DNA from: Megascapheus bottae | Taxonomy: Eukaryota; Chordata; Mammalia; Rodentia; Geomyidae | Length of the DNA: 64,000 nt | NCBI GenBank assembly: GCA_024803745.1 | Contig: JANJXV010000013.1 | Span: 35,131,001-35,195,000, forward strand | Direction of reading: 5' to 3' | Part shown: in pieces, positions 14,050-29,342 of the stretch | Layout of the letters: each line of letters starts with the position of its first letter | Numbering within the stretch: position 1 is the first letter of the stretch | Position numbers and translations under genes: made by a program | Notes under the pieces: generated by a model | Database searches by the model: none | Told to the model about the DNA's origin: nothing | Seen by the model: the letters and a program-made list of their open reading frames with translations, nothing else

Positions 14050-14287
14050 CTTTTTTTTTCTTTTTGTCAGTCAAGGGCCTTGAACTCGGGGCACTGTTCC
14101 TGAGTTCTTTGGCTCAAGGATAGCACTCTATCACTCTGAGCCACAGCACCACTTCTGGTTTTTAAATGGTTAATTGGAAGGAAGAGTCTCACAGCCTTTC
14201 CTGCCCAAGCTGGCTCTGAACTGTGATCATCAGATATCAGCCTCTGGAGTAGGTAGGATTATAGGCATGAGTCACCATCACCAAGCT
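14050..14287 (-). repeat. B1-Geo SINE
   Basis: Minus-strand copy with a T-rich left end (the A tail), Geo complement 'gagccacagcaccacttctg', and B1 head complement at 14255-14285. Confidence 0.87.
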
Positions 14288-14569
14288 TATCTGCTTTCTT
14301 TTTACATGGAAGCCCAAGTGGTAAGTTGTGGATTTCCTATTAGTCTGTAGATAGCAAGATTCCACAGAAAGTGGATGACTCCTAAAGAGATATCTCAGCT
14401 TGTCATTGGTTCCACCAATAACATCGCTATTTAGGCACCAGCAGGACTCAGTTAAAAATACGCAACCCAAAAATGATTGCTTCCACAGCTGAAGCAGTGT
14501 CTGTTGCTAATGGGTAAGGCAGGACACAAGTAAATACTACCTTTAAGCTGATTGCACTGTGGCTAAAAA

Positions 14570-14655
14570 GAAATGATATATATACACATTGACCAAGATG
14601 CATTATACTCATACATTGATAAGTTGAATGGAAACTACGTTGTACATTTTGTAAT
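14570..14655 (+). repeat. unclassified retrotransposon 3' end-like fragment
   Basis: Contains 'cattgaccaagatgcattat' then 'ttgaatggaaac' and an A-rich end. The same series, less diverged, ends the module at 48404-48597. Confidence 0.4.
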
Positions 14656-14735
14656 TTTTAAAAGAAAGATATGTGAAGATAGAAGCAAAAGATAAAGGGG
14701 GAAAACTGAAATGTCTTTAAAAAACAGATCAGTAC

Positions 14736-15022
14736 AAGCCAGGAGCAGTGTGGCTCAGGAGGCTACTCAGGAGGCTGAGACCTGAGGATCAAGATTCAAA
14801 AGCCAGCCCGGTCACAATAGGACCTTAGACTCTTATCTCCAATTAACCTCTAGAAAAGGGGAAGTGAGGCTTGGCTCACGGGTAAGGTGATAGCCTTGAG
14901 CTGAAGAGCTCAGAGACAACACCCAGGCCCAGGATTCAGGTGGTAAGCTTGAGCTGAAGAGCTTAGGGACAGCACCCAGGCTGAGTTCAAGCCCCATGAC
15001 CAAAAAGAAAACAAAGAAACAA
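14736..15022 (+). repeat. B1-Geo SINE with internally duplicated tail
   Basis: Head 'ccaggagcagtgtggctcag'. The tail segment 'ttgagctgaagagct' occurs twice (about 14897 and 14949), each followed by 'acacccaggc' or 'gcacccaggc', so the tail has been partly duplicated in place. Confidence 0.82.
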
Positions 15023-15689
15023 ACAAAAAAACAGATCAGTACAACTGGAAACATGTTTCAAACATAGTGCTCAGAACTTGTCAATGTAGCTATGAGGATG
15101 GACCCAGGAAATGGACATAGGTTCAAGGAAGGTCAAAAAGCAAGAGAAGCAGAGGGAGACTGAGAGAAAGCAGGGGAAGGCCTTGCTAGCTGCCTTTTTT
15201 AGGTAGAGATGGGTGTTACTTTAATGAGGTTGTCTCCCCTTGTTTATGAGATTATGGGCTCCACCTTTCAGCAGAGCTTGCCTCTGGTCCCACATCAGTG
15301 CCACCCTGGAAGGGCTGCTCTTCCTGGGACAGGATGAACAGACAGGGAGAGGGGTCTCTGCCTGACATTCTTTTAGGTTCCCCAGTAATTCATCTTACCC
15401 CAAAGGTAGAGACAAGCTGGAGAAGCCTGAAGACTGTAAAAGCTACTTGGTGAGAGGATTTCAGGAAAAGGCTCAAGCCTGTCCTAACCATACTCATCAG
15501 AGAAAATCATATCCTCAAACTACTAAGAGCTTTCTAGGGAGACCTGTGGGTAGTTTCCATGGGGAGTAGGGCTTTCACAATTGTGGTGAATGAAGCTCAT
15601 CCTCCAGCAAGATGCCACCTGAGAAGGGCACTTGGGCATGTGAAAAGCAGGTGCAGGGGATACGAGAGGAGATTAAGGAGACTTGCTAT

Positions 15690-15875
15690 TTGAGTTTGAA
15701 CAGCAATTCTACCCCTTCCCATGGCACTCTGGAGAAACTCCCCTTGCAGCACCTCAGAATCTTCCTCTGTAAAATATAGGTGATGAGCCACTGACAACCT
15801 CAAATTACAGTGTATATTAAAGAAGTGAATACTTGTAAGGTGCTTACAAGTGGCACATAGTAAATATGCACATTT
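15690..15875 (+). repeat. MIR relic
   Basis: Contains 'ctcagaatcttcctctgtaa' and 'ggcacatagtaaatatgcac', matching the central and 3' parts of the ancient MIR SINE. Confidence 0.6.
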
Positions 15876-15929
15876 ACTACAGAGAGAATGAATGCTCAAG
15901 GCGAAGAATCTGAGAGATTGAACATCAAA

Positions 15930-16112
15930 TCCTGATTCCAAGGCTCACTTGCTGAGTGACTTTGAGAAAGTTACATGAGTTCTCTGAATTTATTTACACA
16001 TCAGTAGAATGAAAATTATAGTGCTTGCCCCTTAATGCAGTCAGAAGGATGAAATGAGCAAACTGAAAGAAATACTTAGCCTCGTGCACAGCAGCATAGA
16101 GTCAGTGGTTAT
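15930..16112 (+). repeat. MIR relic
   Basis: Contains 'ctgagtgactttgagaaagt' followed by 'gaaggatgaaatgagcaaa', the MIR core with expected spacing. Confidence 0.65.
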
Positions 16113-17166
16113 TCTTCCAGCAACAATCATGCAGTTCCATGAGAATTAGCATCTGGCTTCAGATCCCTTAGTGACATTTAGACAATACTCAACCCACTGT
16201 TAGTATTTTTGCACAGGTGTGAGATATGGAAGGTGGGGAAAATCACCTCCTCTCGTTTCTTATAAGTTGATTGAGGACTGGCTGTACCCCAATCAGCTAC
16301 ACTGTGTGTAACTGTGTACTCCGCAAATCTGTCACCTCAGAGGAGGGAATTCTGCAGGGGGGCAAAGAAAGAGCTGGAATTTTGCGACTCCTCTCAAAAC
16401 AACCTCCCCCCATCACACATTGCTTATTTTGTGTCCCAGACCCTCCTTTCAGGTTGGAGAGGGAAACTAGGTGCCTGACTGCGTTATCTCCAAACAAAAG
16501 CTTTGTATGGGGGTAGACGGAGGATGAAAACTCCAAGTCTCTCAGCTTTTTACAACAAGGTGAAGTGAATATAAGGAAAGCCTTTCCCAGGGGATCCTGA
16601 GATTATAGATTTTAAAAAATGAACTAGTAGAAGTTTGGCTGAATATCTAAAAATGTAAAGTTAAACTGTTGAGCAGTTTTATTAAAAGTTGGTTACTATG
16701 TTCTATGTTTCTCAAAAAATTACCATCCCAGAAGCATTTCAATGCCCTTTGAACATTTTTAGGAACTGGAAAGAGGGACATCACATCATTGCAGTGACAC
16801 TGGTGCAAAGAGCCAGTTTTAAGATATCCTTACTCCTGATCATTCATCATACTCCAGAAGAGATGGGATCTTGAACTTCAAAGGCTCAAGGCGCACACTT
16901 CAAAGGATCAAAGTTTCCTATGAGGGGAGGGTCACAATATTTTTTGAGACATCTCTATTTAGGAAAGTTGTGTAACCGGAGAAAATTGTATTTTTATGAG
17001 ATCCACGTACAAGCAAGACCAGAAGAAAAAAATGCCCAGAAGAAAAAGAGAAATAACTATTTCTGAAAGATGAATCTGATGAAATTGCTTTCTACAGCGG
17101 CCAATCGGAAACTGGATTAGAAAATGTGCAAGATATGTGTGTATACCTATGTGTGTACGTGAATAT

Positions 17167-17240
17167 GCTGGAGGTATAACTCAATAGTAGATTGTGAAAT
17201 ATTCATGCGGCACTAGGTTCAATCCTCAGCACCAAAAAGT
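17167..17240 (+). repeat. ID-type SINE fragment
   Basis: Reads 'tgctggaggtataactcaat...aggttcaatcctcagcacca', a diverged ID monomer. Confidence 0.6.
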
Positions 17241-18939
17241 TAGAATTCTTAGTGACTTTTCCTGTTTCTACAGGACAAGTGAAAAAGCCCTAAGTGAAAA
17301 TCCATCAAAGGGATTCTCTGGAGAACTGGAATAAAACGAATGGTTGCCATCACTTTATCCCAGACTGCTATCCAGGTGGGCTATCCATCTCCTTTGCTGG
17401 GTCCTTTCTCTGGAGTATCCTTGAGCTTGGCGAAAAGGAGAGAGGAAGGGATGTGTCCCTAGCAGCATCACTATGGCAAGAGAAGGCAATCCCTCCTCCT
17501 TCCCCAAAGTTGGTATCCACCCATCTCAACAACGCTCGCTCCCACCCCCAAGGTCTTCCTCTAGCCTGGGACCAGAACCAGGCTGAGTCCACGAGGGGCC
17601 ACGGAACAGCGGCGGGCCGAGCTCTCCCTGTGGGGCTCGCGTCCAGCTGCTCTCTCCACCCCTGATAGCCACTAGAACAGCAGCTTCGACACCCTGACCA
17701 GGGGTGGCTAGAACAGCTGCGGTTCTGATCGGAGGCTTCCACGGGAGAAGGGACATGAACCCCTACCCACCCCGGTGACCTGACCCACTGAAGGGAAACC
17801 CAGAAATGGGGGGGTTGGGGGCGGGGGTGGAGCGGGACATGGTCTCTGCAGTGCCACGATTATAGAGTCGGATTCCAGTTTCCAACTGAGGAAGGATTTT
17901 TAAAAGGATGTGTGGTGTGATCATTTATCCGCACAACAGGGGATTTCTCCCCCACCCCCACTCCACCCCACCCCACCCCCCAAAAAAAACTGGCAAGGAA
18001 AGGGGATGTGGAATCCAAACTCCGATTTGAGTTGCCCAATGGATCTCCAGATCAAAAATCAAAAACAAGGTTTCCCAAATCCCAACACCCAGAGAGGAAG
18101 GTGTGGACCCCATTGGGTTCTCAGATCCAGCCACAGGCCCGGACTCCCACTTCAACTGCTCGGCGCGCCCCTCCTCCAGCTGCGGGCCCGGAGGTCCGCA
18201 GACGCAGCCGTACCCCCACCCAATCTCCCGAGGCAGGCGCCTTTCCTTCCTTCATGACTTCACTACCTCCTTCCCTTGACGTCAGCCCCCGGGTCCTGGC
18301 CCCGTGGGGCGGGAGGATGGGGATGGGCTGGGGGGGGGGGGACGATTGGTGTCAGGATCCCCTTCGCACCCGGGGGAGGGGGAAGCTCTGAGGTAATGGG
18401 CGCCCAATCCCCGGCCGCACAGGGCGCTGGCGGCCCCTTCCCGGCCCCCGCCCCACCTTCGCGCCCGGCGCAGGCCGGTGTGTGCGCCGCAGTTACTTAG
18501 CAACCCTATCGGAGACGCGGGAGGCCGGCCAAGTTCACCCAAAGTTGAAGAATAAATTGGGAAGGGGAGGGAGACCATGGAAAGAAAGTAGAATGCGAGG
18601 AGAGCCCCGAGGGGGGAGGGGGCTGGCCAAATTGGGCACAGGCTGTGGGGGCCGGGGGGGGGGCGGGCCGGGGAGGGGGGTTCGCCTCTCTGGAACTAGA
18701 AAGTCGTGGGTGGGCCGGCGCGGCTCCACGGGGGACCCCACTAAGATCCGACCGCCATCCGGCGATCCTGCCTGGGCGCACGGCCGCCGAGCGACCTCCA
18801 CGAAAGCCCAGCGAGCCGCGGAGTGGCTGGCCTCGGCCCGCGGCGGCCAGGGAGGCCACTGGGGACGCAGGGGTTGGAGGGCCTGGAGTGGGAACGGACT
18901 CTGTGTTTAATCTCTAGTCCGGAGGAAATGAAAGGCCTC

Positions 18940-18961
18940 CCAATAAAGACCCTTATAAAAG
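18940..18961 (+). promoter_or_regulatory. CCAAT and TATAAAAG pair, candidate antisense promoter core
   Basis: Plus strand: CCAAT at 18940-18944 and TATAAAAG at 18954-18961, embedded in CpG-rich DNA, about 250 bp left of exon 3. A start 25-30 bp further right would fall in a C-rich stretch near 18985 and transcribe antisense across exon 3. The spacing of CCAAT and TATA is shorter than usual, so chance is possible. Confidence 0.35.
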
Positions 18962-19215
18962 CCAGCTCCTCCACGCACAGCTCCCCCTTCCCCAGCCCCG
19001 TCCAACGCGAACCAAAACAAGATTAATCTGCGCGGGAGATCGGCTTTAATTGGCCTCAAGTGGCTGGGTGGAATTAGGGCATCCTTTGTCTCCCCAAGAC
19101 CCTGCGCCCTTCGGCTGCCTGGGGAGGCGGGGGAGACGCGGGGAGGGGTGTCTGCCGGACCTACGTCCCCTCCCGCGTGGCGGGGACCCACGCCCCGTGC
19201 CCTGGCGCCTTCTTA

Positions 19216-19862
<647 letters not shown>

Positions 19863-20239
19863 TCAGTGTGACTCTTGGGGTAAACAGAGGCAGAGGGTCT
19901 AAACCAGAATTAGGGCAACAAGGGGTGCCTGTTCCCCCCCCCAAGTTCTGGTCTTCAAGGAAGGGGTGTGCCACCTCTGCTAGTAGGACAATGTCCAGAA
20001 GCAGTACCGAAGTCCTGGGGCTTGTCCCGGGAAGTCCTTTGGTAACTAAAATCCTGACTGCCCTGCAAATTTTCCCAGTCTATGGATTCCTTGTCTATGG
20101 TGACCGTGGCTTCCAGCATCCATGAAATATGAACACTTCACCAGCTTGGAGGAGAAAGTATTTTCCCTTCAGAAAAAAACAAACACCTAGGCTTTAGCAC
20201 AGGGGCGGCAGTGGGTAAGCAAAATGAATCTGCCCGGCT

Positions 20240-20420
20240 GACCTTGCGCTGACTCTAAGCTGTAAATCAGGAGCCTGGGCACCAACTTTCATTAATTACT
20301 CGGAGCCCCGTTAAACGGCCTGCACCTTAAATGGGGAGCATAATTACTGGGAAATGTTATCTGTCTGGGGGCTGCACAACCTGACACCACAACAACAGAG
20401 GTCCTGGGGGTGGCGGGAAC
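20240..20420. promoter_or_regulatory. possible conserved non-coding element in intron 1
   Basis: Repeat-free stretch dense in homeodomain-type cores: TAAATCAG, ATTAATTACT, GTTAAAC and ATAATTACT within about 120 bp, ending in a TGTTATCTG GATA-like site. This density is the only evidence; conservation was not tested. Confidence 0.3.
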
Positions 20421-20899
20421 TGGAGAAGGAGAAAGAAGGACCCTTTTCCGTGGGTCCAGGGGAGTCTGACTCAGACCACTGCTAGGGTGGCCAATTTTCC
20501 GTGTTCCACGCAACAGAAACTGCACGATTTGGGGGGGGGGACGTGTATACATGTCCTTTCTTTTCCATGGCAGTGCCCAGCGCTGCCTCGGTTTCCCTGC
20601 GGAGACACCAAGATGCGTTATTCCCCGGGTCTGGAAAACATGAGGGAGGATTGTTTCTCAGTTGAGAAACGTAGTCTGGTGTGATCATTGCTATTAAATT
20701 CCTTGGAATCCACAACTCCCTGTCATTCTCCCAGCCCCCTTCACCCCTACTTTCTGAAAAGCTGTTAGCTGGGAGGGGGGGACTCCGCACTGAAGACCAA
20801 CCCTGAGACCCCGGATCCTAGGGTGGGGCTGCTTCTCCGCTAGAGTTCCGAAGGATGGACGCCGAAATCCAGGCCAACTGACCAGCGAGGGGGTCAGTG

Positions 20900-22110
20900 G
20901 CCACTCCTGGAAGCCCCTGCCCAGCAGAGCCGAAGCCCATTGCCCCTCCCCCTTCCTTCTGCCCGCGGCCGGCCAACCCCACAAAATGCCTTGGGGTCGC
21001 GGAAAGGCCGCTGGAGTCGGACCTAAGCTGGGCAACAAGTGTTCCCGACTGCTCAGTCCAGCCCGGGAGGTTGAGTTCACGTCCACCTTCAAAACACAAG
21101 GCTGACCACCCCCACACACACACTCCCCGGAGACAATCAAGGTTCTGTCCCTCTCTCAGAGGCCAAGAAAGGCACAGCCCGATGGCTGCGTTTCTGTGCG
21201 TGAAGGAGGGAAAGAAACGTACTAAGTTGTGAGCGCCTGGACGGCACAGGTCACGCGCAGGCCCCGCGCCCCGGTCGCAGATGGGTGTTGGGAAGCGATG
21301 GAGGGTTGTTGGTTTGTTTTTGAAATTGGCGTGACCCTCCCTAGAAAGCCTCCACTTCTGGCCTGGTGAGTGAGCAAAGATAACCCCCGCCCCGCTAGTT
21401 CTCGGGCGTGGGTGCTCACGCAGCGGCTTCCTTTTGGAAGTGGAAGCCCGGCCCGGCTGGAGACCTGCGAATGAGCTTCCAAACGAAATTGGAGCCCAGA
21501 CACCCAGCGTCGCCCCGAGGAAGAATCGACCGTCGCAGGAGGCATCTTCTGAATCAAGAGGGACAGGAGGAGAAACAAACGAAATTTTCTGGAAACCAAC
21601 CCTTCTCCATTTTCGAGCGGAAGAGCGGGCACTGAGTTCAGCCCCGGTGCAGGGATGGGGCGGCGGCTGCTCGAGGATGCCTGGCGTGCGTGCTGGCCTG
21701 CCAGCCCGGGCTGCGATCCACGCGACGTGGGCTCCTAAGGATACCGACGCCCCACGAGGCACCCTAGCGCCCGGCTCACGACAAGCCGCCCTCGAGCCCG
21801 CTGTCCCTCAGGTCTCCCCGGAAGGGCAGTGATGAAAACCGCCGGCGGACTGAGGGTTCCTTTAATTACAGGCTTATCAAACACGGGGCTGATTAGAGGC
21901 ACACTGTCCCCGGGGCCCCAGAGCGGAGCCTGGCCCCGAGCGTGGAGGCGGGAGCCGGGGGAGGCTCCGCTGCTGGCTGGAAGGAGCTGCGTGTTCAAAG
22001 GCTCCTTGTATAGGCCTTGGAGCTAGAGGGCCTGGCAGCCAAGGTAGCGCCTTTCCCACGGTTAGTGCTAGTCGGAGAGGGGAGTGCAACCTTGACTGCA
22101 AAGAAGAAGC
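20900..22110. promoter_or_regulatory. intron 1 CpG-rich block, candidate antisense regulatory region
   Basis: CpG density is high between about 20.9 and 22.1 kb, notably 21240-21290, 21400-21440, 21520-21540, 21640-21800 and 21900-21970, with no interspersed repeat. Position within intron 1 matches the human antisense regulatory region / AWT1 CpG island. No transcript feature can be read directly. Confidence 0.45.
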
Positions 22111-22584
22111 GAGAGCGGCTCGAAGCCTCCCTGCCCCGCCCGTGGCTGCCCAGGAACCCCGGGAATCGCCTGGACTTGGCCTAGCTGGCCCTGGAGGAGT
22201 AGAGGGGACAATAGATAGATTGAGGTAGAATGGGTGATTGTGCTCAGAAGGCTGAAAATGATAACTGTAGCTGAGATGGGATAAGAGGCAATCTCCCCCA
22301 ACGAAATGCCCTCTTCTATGTGACCAAAGGGGGCGCCTTTGGCCCTCAGGTTCAGCTTGTCGCCCCACCTGACCCTGGGATAGCCCAAGTAATCCAAGGC
22401 CTACCCTTGCACTAAGCCTTGGCTTACCAGCCGGCTATGGCAAAGCAGGAACTGACTGGCTAGCAGCCTTGTCTGTGTTGGTACCCTTCCTAAACCTTGT
22501 ATTCCAGCCAGGGCTAGGGAAGTCCTTACCCCACTTCAGCTCCCAGAAACCATCCAACCAGCAACACAGTCTCCTCCAGATTCA

Positions 22585-22802
22585 TACAGAGACACGGTAA
22601 ACAGTGTGGGTTCAGATTCCAGCTCTGCCACAACCTGGGAGATGGCTTGTACACCTAATCTGTGACTGCCCGAATTTTTCTTCCTTGTACAAAAGAAAGT
22701 TCCTTCAGCATGAGGCTGTGAGATTCTTTCAAAAGTGCCTGAGGCTGTCTTAATTCACATTCAGTCACCAGTACCTGGCACAAAATAGAAGCTAGATGGA
22801 CT
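22585..22802 (+). repeat. MIR relic in intron 1
   Basis: 'gttcagattccagctctgcc' followed after a diverged stretch by 'agtacctggcacaaaatag', the MIR order. Confidence 0.6.
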
Positions 22803-23073
22803 GCCAACTATATTTATTTTGCCTGTAAGAAATGTTGGAAGGGGTGGGTGGGCACTAGAAAGTGTCCTTGCCTGGGGACCTGCTGTGGAGGACAGACAGC
22901 CTGGAGACTGGGCTTGGTGTGCTGACAGCCATAGTCAGGATGATGCCTTAGCTGTTGTCAGCTCAAGCCTCCAACCAAGCCTGGATTCCTGGAAAGAGAG
23001 CCAGAGGAACCCCAAGTCAAAGGATTTTGTTGGAATGTGTGGAAGAACCATCCACTTTAAAACCCTACCTGTG

Positions 23074-23256
23074 GACTGGGCACTGGAGGCCCGCACCTGT
23101 CATCCTAGCTACACAAGAGGCTGAGATCTGAGGCTTGTGGCTCAAAGCCAGAGAGTGCAGGAAAGTCCACAAGTCTCTTATCCCCAATTAACCACCAAAA
23201 AGCGGGAAGTGGAGCTGTGGCTCAAGTGGTGGAGTGCTAGCCTTAAGCAAAAGGAA
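23074..23256 (+). repeat. B1-Geo SINE in intron 1
   Basis: Head 'gactgggcactggaggcccg', tail 'ctcaagtggtggagtgctag'. It is cut at 'ccttaagcaaaag', where a GAAA repeat begins. It is the last complete SINE before a roughly 9.5-kb SINE-free span. Confidence 0.85.
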
Positions 23257-23257
23257 A

Positions 23258-23317
<60 letters not shown>

Positions 23318-23320
23318 GAA
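23257..23320 (+). repeat. (GAAA)n microsatellite
   Basis: About fifteen AAAG units directly at the SINE end. Confidence 0.95.
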
Positions 23321-23344
23321 AGCTTGCAAAGCCCAGGTCCAGGG

Positions 23345-23357
23345 TGTGCATGCGTGT

Positions 23358-23393
<36 letters not shown>
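23345..23393 (+). repeat. (CA)n microsatellite
   Basis: TG/CA mixed start, then about eighteen CA units. Confidence 0.95.
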
Positions 23394-23394
<1 letters not shown>

Positions 23395-23745
23395 AATAGG
23401 GACTAGAGTGGCATCTAAACACCAGATAAATCCCTGCTCCTAACCACCAAATGAATCCACAGGAATAGATGCAGAGACCACCTCCCCTTCCCCCTCCTTG
23501 TTTTGATTAGGAGGGAAAACCAAGGCTAAGGATAGGAACAGGTTTCCAGGATAAGGTGCTAGTCTGGGAATGTCTCTCCACAGAGTTTTTCATATGGGCA
23601 GGGAGGGTGACATGTCTTCACCTGACCATACTGGGCTTTGGCTGGTTCCCAAGTGATTTTTTTGTTCTAGAGCAGTCTGGCCTGTGTACTTGAGAGGACT
23701 CGAGTTTTCCCAGAAGTGTCCGTGGGATTTAAGTCTCTAAACTGC

Positions 23746-23783
<38 letters not shown>
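23746..23783 (+). repeat. (CA)n microsatellite
   Basis: About nineteen CA units in intron 1. Confidence 0.95.
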
Positions 23784-23785
<2 letters not shown>

Positions 23786-25258
23786 GGAATTAAGATCCTA
23801 CACTTCCCCTGCAGAATGCTGAACATAGGAGCCTATCCTAAAGTCAGAGTCCAGGTTTCAAAAGTACCAAAGGTACTTAAATTGAACTTAAATAAAATAC
23901 GAGTGCACCATGTGCACTGGGATTTTGCACCCCGGAGGACTGGATGGGATAGCTCCTGGCCTCTCCGAATACCACTCCTCCACACAGTCTCATATCACAC
24001 ACCTGCGTGGCTCAGTTTCCCAGTGGGTAACGTTTTGATGAGCAGCCCTTTGCCCTGAGCTTTAGGAAAGTCAAACTTTCTCGCCTATGGCTATTAACTT
24101 TTGTCGGGACCCAGCCTCCAGGTTGCTCATCTTAGCTCTCCTTTTACAAAAAGAGCAAAGGGACCTGGAGATTCGCCAAGTTAACAGCTGCTTGTTAAAA
24201 AGAAGTGGCTGCGGATCGACTCCACGCTGTTCCAACAAGCACAACACTCGAATCGCAGAATGCCTTTGCCCCTGTTCCCCCTCCTTGGATGAAGGGGGCA
24301 GTTTCGGTTTCACTAGGGCTCCGCTAGGACCAGGTGCTCCGCTCTTGGACTACACAGGAGGACTGGCTTCGAGACACCCATTTAGGAAGCCCGGGAGCCG
24401 ACTGGGGAGAATCGAACCTTTTGGGCGTTTAGGAAGTTTAGGGCACCTTGGCAGTGGTGACACACATTGTTTCTCCCATTCCCACGCAAGTCAGAAACAC
24501 CCCCTTCCTTCGGCCAGCACGAATTGTTTTTTTTCCCCTCCAGGAAAAACATCGGCAAACCATTTCCTAAAATATCGAATTATACCCAACGAGTTTAGGT
24601 TCTCCAAATCAAACGATTCCAATGAGGAAAACTAAAAGATCTAACTCCAGGGGCTCGGCCCAGTATGCGAGGGTCCCCGCTGGTTCTGCTGAGAGGCTGG
24701 GGAGGCAATCACTGAGGATCACCAACAAATCTGTTCTTGTTCAGACGCTTCCCCCCCCCCGCCCCCGCCCCAGGTCCTACAAAAATCTTCCCAGTCGGAG
24801 CTCACATTGACACTACCAGGAGCCTCGCTAGACGCTAGACAGGCCGATGCTCGGGCCTCACCAGACTGCTTGTGACAGGACCAGATCCCACATCGTTTGT
24901 AATCGGATAAGCCGGGTTCTCTTCCATCCCAGTTGCCTGCGTGTCTGGCGCCTTGTTGAAGTCCTGGCGAGAGTACCATATTTTACCATGCTCAAGAGAC
25001 ACAGATCTAGATAGCGGCCCATTCATTGACTGGGTGTGGTGCCTGTTGCCCAGTACTTATAGAGTGTTCGAGACCCCCACACCTGACGAAGGACTTGGAT
25101 AATCCCAGTAGAAGAAGCACGGGGTGGGGGGGCGTCCATCCCCTTCGTCCTGGGGCCCGTCAGAATCTGAGGCCTAGAGATCAACAAAGCTCAATGCCTG
25201 GTGACAGCTTTGGTGGCGCCCCGAGCCATAAGACCTCTTCGTTCCCAAGGCACAGCTA

Positions 25259-27650
<2,392 letters not shown>

Positions 27651-29249
27651 GCTGTTTTATAAATAAAAGCAACACCCCAAAGACCTCGCTCTAATTCCCA
27701 TTTGTTGTACTTTGGTTTCTGTGCATGGTGTAAATACAGTCGCCCTGAATTCGAGTGGCAGAAGCAAAGCACCGTGCCTCGCCGCCCCGTCTAGGGATTG
27801 CTCGCCCTGTAGGGGAAGACTGCAGGGTGAAAGGTTGCGAATGTCACCCCCGTGGATAGAGATCACAGCGCTGATTTAGTTCTGGACTTCGCTCAGGACT
27901 TTTTTATTATTATTATTTAATGAGAGAGAGAGAAGGGGGACAGGGGACAGGACCCCCTGCCCCAAGCTGCCCACTCCTCTCAGGTATGCCCGGCCCTAAA
28001 CCCGCAGACAGAGCTTGGCACACAGAGGCACAAGCATTCAACACTAGTTGTTTTGGTGGAGAGTGGTCATTTAATATTAAACTTGTCAAAGCCAAATTGT
28101 CCCCCCCAGGGACCCCTAACCCCCTTCTTTCATACTCTTTCCCATGTCTTATTTCTGCTTGGAAATCGTTTTCTTAATTAGGACTCAAGCACATGTCATT
28201 CTCAAACGAAAAGGCAGCGATTGTTGGGCTTTCCCGGGCGCGGGGGCCGGGCGGTGCTGAGGAGCGAGGTGGGCGCGTGCTTCGGGGATCTCAGGCAGAG
28301 CAAACACAAACCTCGACTTCGCATTGTACAAAATCGGTTTTTGTTTTTCGTTTTTTGTTTTTGTTTTTGTTTTTTGTTTTTGCCTTGGAGATCGTATTCC
28401 AAAGTGGATGCGCAGAGAAGGGCTATTGGCAGTTTAGGACTCTCCTCGGCCATTGGTGTGTTTCCTATAGTTGAAGAGATTTTCATTTCAAATTCAGGGT
28501 GTCTCCCCCCCACCCCAGCTCGCCCCGATTTCACCCCACCCCATAGTGGGAGGAGCTCCCGGAAGCCCTCGGGGCGGAGAAATGAGTGCTGAAAGTTTCC
28601 AGCCGCCCACCCTCCCCCACCCCACTCCCCGTGCCCTCCCGCCGCGGTCCAGGGCCCTCTTGGCCTGACAGGACTACCCTTGGCACCCCCTGTCCTATGT
28701 CTTCTCTTTTTCCCCACCCTAAAACGAACTCCGGAAAATCTATACGCTTCCAGGGTCCCTGGCGCCGCGTTCTTTCCACTCCGCCGCCTTCCCCTGGGTT
28801 TTGGAGTCTGCTGGCCTGCGCGCGTGGCAGAGACCTGCAACCAAGCTCGGACGCGGGCGCACAGCTCACCCACCCTGCAACTCCTTCAGCTTCTGGGCCC
28901 TCGGAGATCCCAGAAAGATGAAGGCTGCGAGGGCAGGACGCTCCACTCGCCACTTTCCCTCCCGGGCAGCCCAGGCCCCTTAGCAGAGGATACAGGTCCT
29001 AATCGCCATTGAAACTAAAGTCCAGAACAGGGAACGGCGAGGCGAGGCGTGGGAAGCAGAGGTTAAGAGCCAGGGACTGGCGGCTTGTGAATACAGTTTC
29101 AGCTTCCTCCAGCCATCAACAGCTGTGCAATCTCGCACTCTTTCTGTAGCCCTTCGGAGCCTCCATTTCTCCGAGTAGGGCCCTCTTGGGGCTCTACGGA
29201 TGCTGTAGGTTAGATTGAAGTGCAGGGCTGGGTTATGCATTTTTTTTTT

Positions 29250-29342
29250 TGCTTGTTACTTTTCAAGGACACATAGCAAGGCAGAGCTGAAACCCAGGTC
29301 CAGTTTTCCGAGGTGTCTTGAATCCTGTCCTCTGGTCTTGTA
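29250..29342 (+). repeat. MIR 3' part, relic
   Basis: 'aaggacacatagcaaggcag' and 'gctgaaacccaggtcc' match the MIR core order. Confidence 0.5.

Noticed and set aside
20818..21762. 314-codon minus-strand reading frame in intron 1
   Set aside because: It lies wholly in CpG-rich DNA where stop codons are rare. It has no recognisable domain, overlaps several other open frames, and sits in an intron of WT1.
23257..23393. CRISPR-like regular repeats
   Set aside because: Adjacent GAAA and CA microsatellites without spacers; a mammalian genome.
28202..28873. 223-codon minus-strand frame upstream of WT1
   Set aside because: Begins with GTG, crosses a GTTTTT repeat encoding a Lys/Gln/Asn run, and has no domain or splice context.
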